Positions 5,994-7,668 of a stretch of 7,668 nt of DNA are shown here, in pieces (position 1 is the stretch's first letter; every line of letters begins with the position of its first letter). A model generated the notes under the pieces. The model did no database searches, had not been told where the DNA came from, and saw only the letters and a program-made list of their open reading frames with translations. The DNA is from an uncultured Eubacteriales bacterium (lineage in GTDB: Bacteria; Bacillota; Clostridia; Monoglobales; Monoglobaceae): assembly GCA_900552305.1 (NCBI GenBank), contig URZD01000104.1, forward strand, positions 1-7,668, written 5' to 3'. The position numbers and the translations under genes are program-made.

Positions 5994-6012
5994 CTGCGTG
6001 GTTCTCACGCAG
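5994..6012. repeat. 7-bp perfect hairpin upstream of xis
   Basis: CTGCGTG (5994-6000), loop GTTCT, CACGCAG (6006-6012). It lies about 100 bases upstream of the xis start on the - strand and is not followed by a T-run in either direction. Confidence 0.55.
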
Positions 6013-6271
6013 CCCTACCCATTGCCTGCGACGCTTCTAACGCTCGGACTGTGGCTGTAAGGGAGTATCATTATCCCTCTTGTGTGTCGTCGCCCGCAAG
6101 CTGCTGACTTGCTTTGCGGTGTAGTGTTGTTCGCTCGTTCCCGAAAGGGAAGTCATGGCGCACCCGCCGTATGGCTCGGCACAAAAGGAACGTATCCGAT
6201 TTGCCCTATACTGCGTCGCCGTTCTCTTGCGCCGCTTTCTTTTTCAAAGAACAAGATGGCTGTTCTGCTTG

Positions 6272-6308
6272 CCGTAAAACGGAAAAGGGGTTACAAGACG
6301 TTTTACGG
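6272..6308. repeat. 10-bp perfect inverted repeat just after the HTH_16 gene
   Basis: CCGTAAAACG (6272-6281) and CGTTTTACGG (6299-6308) flank a 17-base loop. On the - strand it begins 10 bases after the HTH_16 stop. The following sequence (CAAGCAGAAC) is not T-rich, so it is more likely an mRNA-stabilising or binding structure than a terminator. Confidence 0.6.
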
Positions 6309-6318
6309 TCATGCTCAA

Positions 6319-6579
6319 CTATTCATCAGCCCGAAATGTGAGGATAGCCCTCATCAGTCTTGCTTGCAGCCGTTCCCGTATGTCCTCGTCAACGCCATAG
6401 TAGACGTTGCCGCGCTCGTCGTAGAGCTTCCGCATGGACAGGCTCGCTATGTAGCCGCTGAAATGCTGCAAGACTATTTTCATAGCGTCCGGGTCGCCTT
6501 TGCTCGCCGCCACAATGACGGGATAGGGAACAAGGGCGATTTCCGGGTAGTCGGATTGTTTACCATTCTTCCCATTCAT
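6319..6579 (-). CDS. Small HTH_16-type protein (Tn916 Orf8-like)
   Basis: This encodes 86 residues. Proteins of this type sit beside the sigma-like gene in Tn916-family elements and are thought to act with it in element regulation; no reaction is known. The recognisable pattern is VPYPVIVAASKGDPDAMK (about 17-34), then FSGYIASLS (40-48), a DERGNVYYGVDEDIRERL stretch and a final helix RLMRAILTF. This resembles the N-terminal helices of a sigma factor (region 2), and may complement the region-4-only neighbour; that pairing is inference. ATG 6579 lies inside the end of the sigma-like gene (20-base overlap). GGAGGGA about 8 bases upstream supports the start. The overlap suggests translational coupling. 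Confidence 0.82.
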   Translation of the reverse strand: MNGKNGKQSDYPEIALVPYPVIVAASKGDPDAMKIVLQHFSGYIASLSMRKLYDERGNVYYGVDEDIRERLQARLMRAILTFRADE

Positions 6580-7000
6580 CAGCGTGTCCCTCCAAATATT
6601 TCTTTAACAGTTCAAAAGAGCTTGTCCGTCTGTACTGTATCGTGCTGCGCGACGTATTGAACATCTTTCCGATTTCCACGTCGGTCATGCCCTCGAAATA
6701 GTACAGCAGGATAGCAGTCCTTTTTTCCTCCGGCAAAGTGCGGATTGCTTCAAGCAGCAGTTTCGGGGTTATCTCTTTTCCTGCCATTTGATAACGCGGT
6801 TCAGCTTCTTCGTCTTGAAAATACTTGTCAACGGTGTAAAGCTGCCGTTCCTCATGCAAGGCAAGGTTGCAAAACGATACTTCCCGTTTCCTGCGTCGCC
6901 GGATTTCGTCGTGGGCGTTGCACGCTTCGTTGTGCAGCACCCGTTTACAGAAACTTTGAAAGGCACATTGCTTTTGAAATTCTCTGCGATTAGGTTCCAT
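6560..7000 (-). CDS. Sigma-70 region-4-like regulator (Tn916 Orf7-like)
   Basis: This encodes 146 residues. In Tn916 the corresponding gene lies upstream of orf8, xis and int and helps activate element transcription. The N-terminal 75 residues are basic and lack a recognisable region 2, but carry the family feature RRRRKREVSFCNLAL (34-48). Region 4 is clear at about 82-137: LLEAIRTLPEEKRTAILLYY, then EGMTDVEIGKMFNTSRSTIQYRR, written here as EGMTDVEIGKMF plus NTSRSTIQYRR, the helix-turn-helix, and a final LLKKYLE helix. ATG 7000 has the strong site AGGAGGTG (7013-7006), 6 bases away. It is the first sizeable gene after the structured leader at 7116-7516. Confidence 0.87.
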   Translation of the reverse strand: MEPNRREFQKQCAFQSFCKRVLHNEACNAHDEIRRRRKREVSFCNLALHEERQLYTVDKYFQDEEAEPRYQMAGKEITPKLLLEAIRTLPEEKRTAILLYYFEGMTDVEIGKMFNTSRSTIQYRRTSSFELLKKYLEGHADEWEEW

Positions 7001-7115
7001 GTTCTCACCTCCTTTCTGTCGAAAGGTGGTAGTACCTCCCCTTTTCGCGTGATAATACAGACGACTTTTTCAAACGCCGGACGAAAGCAAAAATTTCTTT
7101 GAAAAAAGTTCTGTA

Positions 7116-7146
7116 AAATGCAAAATGCGCCCATCTGCAAGGCGCA
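7116..7146 (-). terminator. Terminator-like hairpin between the small ORF and the sigma-like gene
   Basis: On the - strand TGCGCC (7146-7141), loop TTGCAGATG, GGCGCA (7131-7126) is followed by TTTTGCATTTT. A competing hairpin CTGC/GCAG can form with part of the 5' arm and loop. It lies about 30 bases after the 36-codon ORF and 126 bases before the sigma-like ATG, the place expected for an attenuator. The stem is only 6 bp. Confidence 0.45.
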
Positions 7147-7175
7147 GACAGACGCAAAGGAAACATAAAAAGTAT

Positions 7176-7286
7176 TTAGATGATGTGATTGTTCATCTTT
7201 ATGCCCGAAATACCCCGTTGCAGGGGATAGACTTTTTTTGATAATTGGGGGAATGTCGATTTGTGTCGATAAGTTGATAAGTGCAT
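7176..7286 (-). CDS. 36-residue small ORF, possible leader peptide
   Basis: This small ORF runs from ATG 7286-7284 to TAA 7178-7176. Its peptide starts MHLSTYRHKSTFPQLSKK and ends KMNNHII; it has no membrane segment or known domain. The ribosome binding site AGGAGGT lies 7 bases before ATG, as strong as any in the window. Both the site and the ATG are buried in an 11-bp hairpin (7283-7313). A second small stem (CCCC/GGGG, 7213-7226) lies within the reading frame, and a terminator-like hairpin follows it. The combination of strong but hidden start signals, short length and a downstream terminator suggests a regulatory leader peptide rather than a functional protein. It could also be a real small protein. 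Confidence 0.5.
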   Translation of the reverse strand: MHLSTYRHKSTFPQLSKKVYPLQRGISGIKMNNHII

Positions 7287-7313
7287 GGCGGCTACCTCCT
7301 AAAGCCGCCATGC
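7283..7313 (-). promoter_or_regulatory. Hairpin sequestering the ribosome binding site and start codon of the small ORF
   Basis: On the - strand GCATGGCGGCT (7313-7303) pairs perfectly with AGCCGCCATGC (7293-7283). The 9-base loop TTAGGAGGT holds the Shine-Dalgarno sequence and the 3' arm holds the ATG. GGCGGCT of the 5' arm can alternatively pair with AGCCGCC at 7370-7364 upstream, which would release the start signals. Confidence 0.75.
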
Positions 7314-7353
7314 CTTTACATGGTAGAGGGTCGTCGTTGGAATTTAGATGGAT

Positions 7354-7388
7354 AAAAAGAAACGGCGGCTCTGAAAATCAAAACCGCC
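7354..7388 (-). terminator. Terminator-like hairpin in the leader, mutually exclusive with an anti-terminator pairing
   Basis: On the - strand GGCGG (7388-7384), a 15-base loop and CCGCC (7368-7364) are followed by GTTTCTTTTTA. The stem is short but GC-rich. Its 3' arm (AGAGCCGCCGT, 7372-7362) can instead pair over 11 positions, two of them G-U, with ATGGCGGCTTT (7311-7301). Confidence 0.5.
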
Positions 7389-7420
7389 ACAGACAAGTTC
7401 ATTAGGGCGCGGAAAATCGT

Positions 7421-7460
7421 CTGCCCAGCAGCGGCTTTTTTCTTTTCTGCCGCTGGGCAG
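7421..7460. repeat. GC-rich hairpin early in the leader
   Basis: CTGCCCAGC (7421-7429) pairs with GCTGGGCAG (7452-7460), and GGC/GCC extends it past a 3-base bulge (AGC). The loop is A-rich on the - strand (T-rich on +). Because the T-run is in the loop, it is not a terminator itself. It is probably the first structure of the leftward leader RNA. Confidence 0.65.
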
Positions 7461-7494
7461 ATGTGGTTGGGAGTGAAATATTTATTTAATGCAA

Positions 7495-7516
7495 GTGTAA
7501 AACACAAATGTTACAC
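7495..7516. promoter_or_regulatory. Operator-like palindrome with overlapping direct repeats near the leader's 5' end
   Basis: GTGTAA (7495-7500) and TTACAC (7511-7516) are exact inverse copies 10 bases apart. ACACAAATGT occurs twice, at 7502-7511 and 7513-7522. A weak promoter could overlap it on the - strand: TTGTGT as -35, a 17-base spacer and TAAATA as -10. This arrangement would suit a regulator site at the leader promoter. The promoter match is poor. Confidence 0.35.
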
Positions 7517-7582
7517 AAATGTCCGAGGTTCCTTTGACTTCGACAGAAAAACCGGCTGAATTGTTACAAAGCTCGGACATTT
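7517..7582. repeat. Long inverted repeat upstream of the leader
   Basis: AAATGTCCGAG (7517-7527) pairs exactly with CTCGGACATTT (7572-7582). Past a 4-base bulge (GTTC, 7528-7531), CTTTG (7532-7536) pairs with CAAAG (7567-7571), giving 16 pairs around a 30-base loop. It lies between the terminator at 7604-7635 and the leader. It could be a processed RNA hairpin, an operator or a DNA-transfer-related site. Confidence 0.6.
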
Positions 7583-7603
7583 CAAAATTTTTTCGAGAAG
7601 CCG

Positions 7604-7635
7604 AGAAAAAGCGGGGCAGCATACCGCCGCCCCGC
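7604..7635 (-). terminator. Strong intrinsic terminator of the upstream element gene
   Basis: On the - strand GCGGGGCGGC (7635-7626), loop GGTAT, GCTGCCCCGC (7620-7611) form a 10-bp stem with one G-U pair, followed directly by TTTTT (7610-7606). It ends leftward transcription entering from the right edge, so the leader and the sigma-like operon need their own promoter. Confidence 0.85.
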
Positions 7636-7648
7636 CGATCCCATACGG

Positions 7649-7668
7649 TTATTCCATCGTCCTGATTT
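7649..7668 (-). CDS. Possible 3' end of an upstream element gene
   Basis: Only the last five full codons and a stop are visible (IRTME then TAA at 7651-7649). The stop lies 13 bases before the strong terminator, which supports this frame over the other two. In Tn916 the gene at this place is orf13, a conjugation gene; there is too little sequence to test that here. Confidence 0.3.

Larger units (their letters stand above)
5897..6318 (-). other. About 420-bp non-coding stretch between the HTH_16 gene and xis, possible structured RNA or xis leader
   Basis: No frame here has a convincing ribosome binding site or family likeness. Inverted repeats are numerous. They include CTGCGTG/CACGCAG (5994-6012), GCTAT/ATAGC (around 5962-5975), TTCCC/GGGAA around GAAA (6138-6151), CCGCAA/TTGCGG (near 6094-6119) and CCGTAAAACG/CGTTTTACGG (6272-6308). 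Xis-containing modules are often regulated, so this may be an untranslated leader or processed RNA for xis-int. A 39-codon frame (6156 to 6037, MTSLSGTSEQHYTAKQ...) and a 40-codon + strand frame starting at 6155 were seen but have no good start signals. Confidence 0.5.
4191..7668 (-). mobile_element. Tn916-type integrative and conjugative element, int-proximal end (partial)
   Basis: The - strand gene order is sigma-like regulator, HTH_16 protein, xis, int. This matches orf7-orf8-xis-int of Tn916 and its relatives. int lies next to the element boundary, with arm-type repeats beyond it. The left limit is approximate (4115 to 4300) and the right end is outside the window, as are all conjugation genes. 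No resistance gene and no orf9-type repressor is visible in the part seen. Because only the regulation and recombination module is present, ICE identity is inferred from synteny; a non-conjugative relative using the same module is possible. Confidence 0.8.

Noticed and set aside
6037..6156. 39-codon - strand frame (MTSLSGTSEQ...)
   Set aside because: Only a weak GGCGGG precedes the ATG and nothing in the peptide is recognisable. Kept as an alternative to check, not called.
6082..6660. 192-codon + strand frame across the non-coding stretch and the HTH_16 gene
   Set aside because: It is antisense to a well supported gene over much of its length, has no good start signal and shows no family likeness.
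7005..7166. 53-codon basic frame between the small ORF and the sigma-like gene
   Set aside because: It has no ribosome binding site and runs through the terminator-like hairpin. Its stop inside the sigma-like ribosome binding site is curious but probably chance.
6769..7311. 180-codon - strand frame overlapping the small ORF and the sigma-like gene
   Set aside because: Its ATG lies in the 5' arm of the sequestering hairpin without a ribosome binding site, and it overlaps the sigma-like gene out of frame.
7486..7668. - strand open frame entering from the right edge and running to about 7486
   Set aside because: It crosses a strong intrinsic terminator and the long inverted repeat. The alternative frame ending at 7649, just before the terminator, is more likely the real gene end.
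1..7668. CRISPR arrays, rRNA and tRNA genes
   Set aside because: No regularly spaced repeats of suitable length and no tRNA-like cloverleaf or rRNA signature was seen on either strand.

Overview
The window suggests a spore-forming member of the Clostridia, probably a gut or anaerobic Firmicute. It opens with the distal half of the spoIIIA sporulation operon, and its right half is the end of a Tn916-type integrative and conjugative element (ICE). Genus and species cannot be read from the sequence.

Bases 1-2290 (+ strand) hold the 3' end of spoIIIAE, then spoIIIAF, spoIIIAG and spoIIIAH, closed by a strong intrinsic terminator at 2247-2289. The first three genes are tightly spaced. A 303-bp gap with two strong RNA folds, one a possible pseudoknot just upstream of the ribosome binding site, separates spoIIIAG from spoIIIAH. 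These proteins build the mother-cell side of the channel that connects mother cell and forespore during engulfment.

Bases 2290-4112 are ordinary chromosome. A flavodoxin-fold FMN/NAD(P)H oxidoreductase gene (+) and a YgjV-family membrane protein gene (-) converge on a repeat-rich spacer. The spacer holds a 28-bp degenerate tandem repeat, a 21-bp-stem bidirectional terminator, a 12-bp GC-rich tandem repeat and an 18-bp perfect palindrome.

The mobile element begins somewhere between about 4115 and 4300 and runs off the right edge. All its genes are on the - strand. Read in transcription order they are: a possible 3' end of an upstream element gene (7649-7668), its terminator, a structured leader with a 36-codon small ORF, a sigma-70 region-4-like regulator, an HTH_16 (Tn916 Orf8-like) protein, a roughly 420-bp apparently non-coding stretch, xis and int. 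This is the Tn916 regulation and recombination module (orf7-orf8-xis-int). No antibiotic-resistance gene or orf9-type repressor is visible between the leader and the sigma-like gene.

The most interesting signal is the leader at 7116-7516. Four short complementary segments can alternate between two states. One state is a terminator-like hairpin plus a hairpin that hides the ribosome binding site and ATG of the small ORF. The other is an anti-terminator pairing that frees them. Another terminator-like hairpin follows the small ORF. This has the layout of a translation-sensing attenuator and would place excision and integration genes under its control. That role is inferred, not shown.
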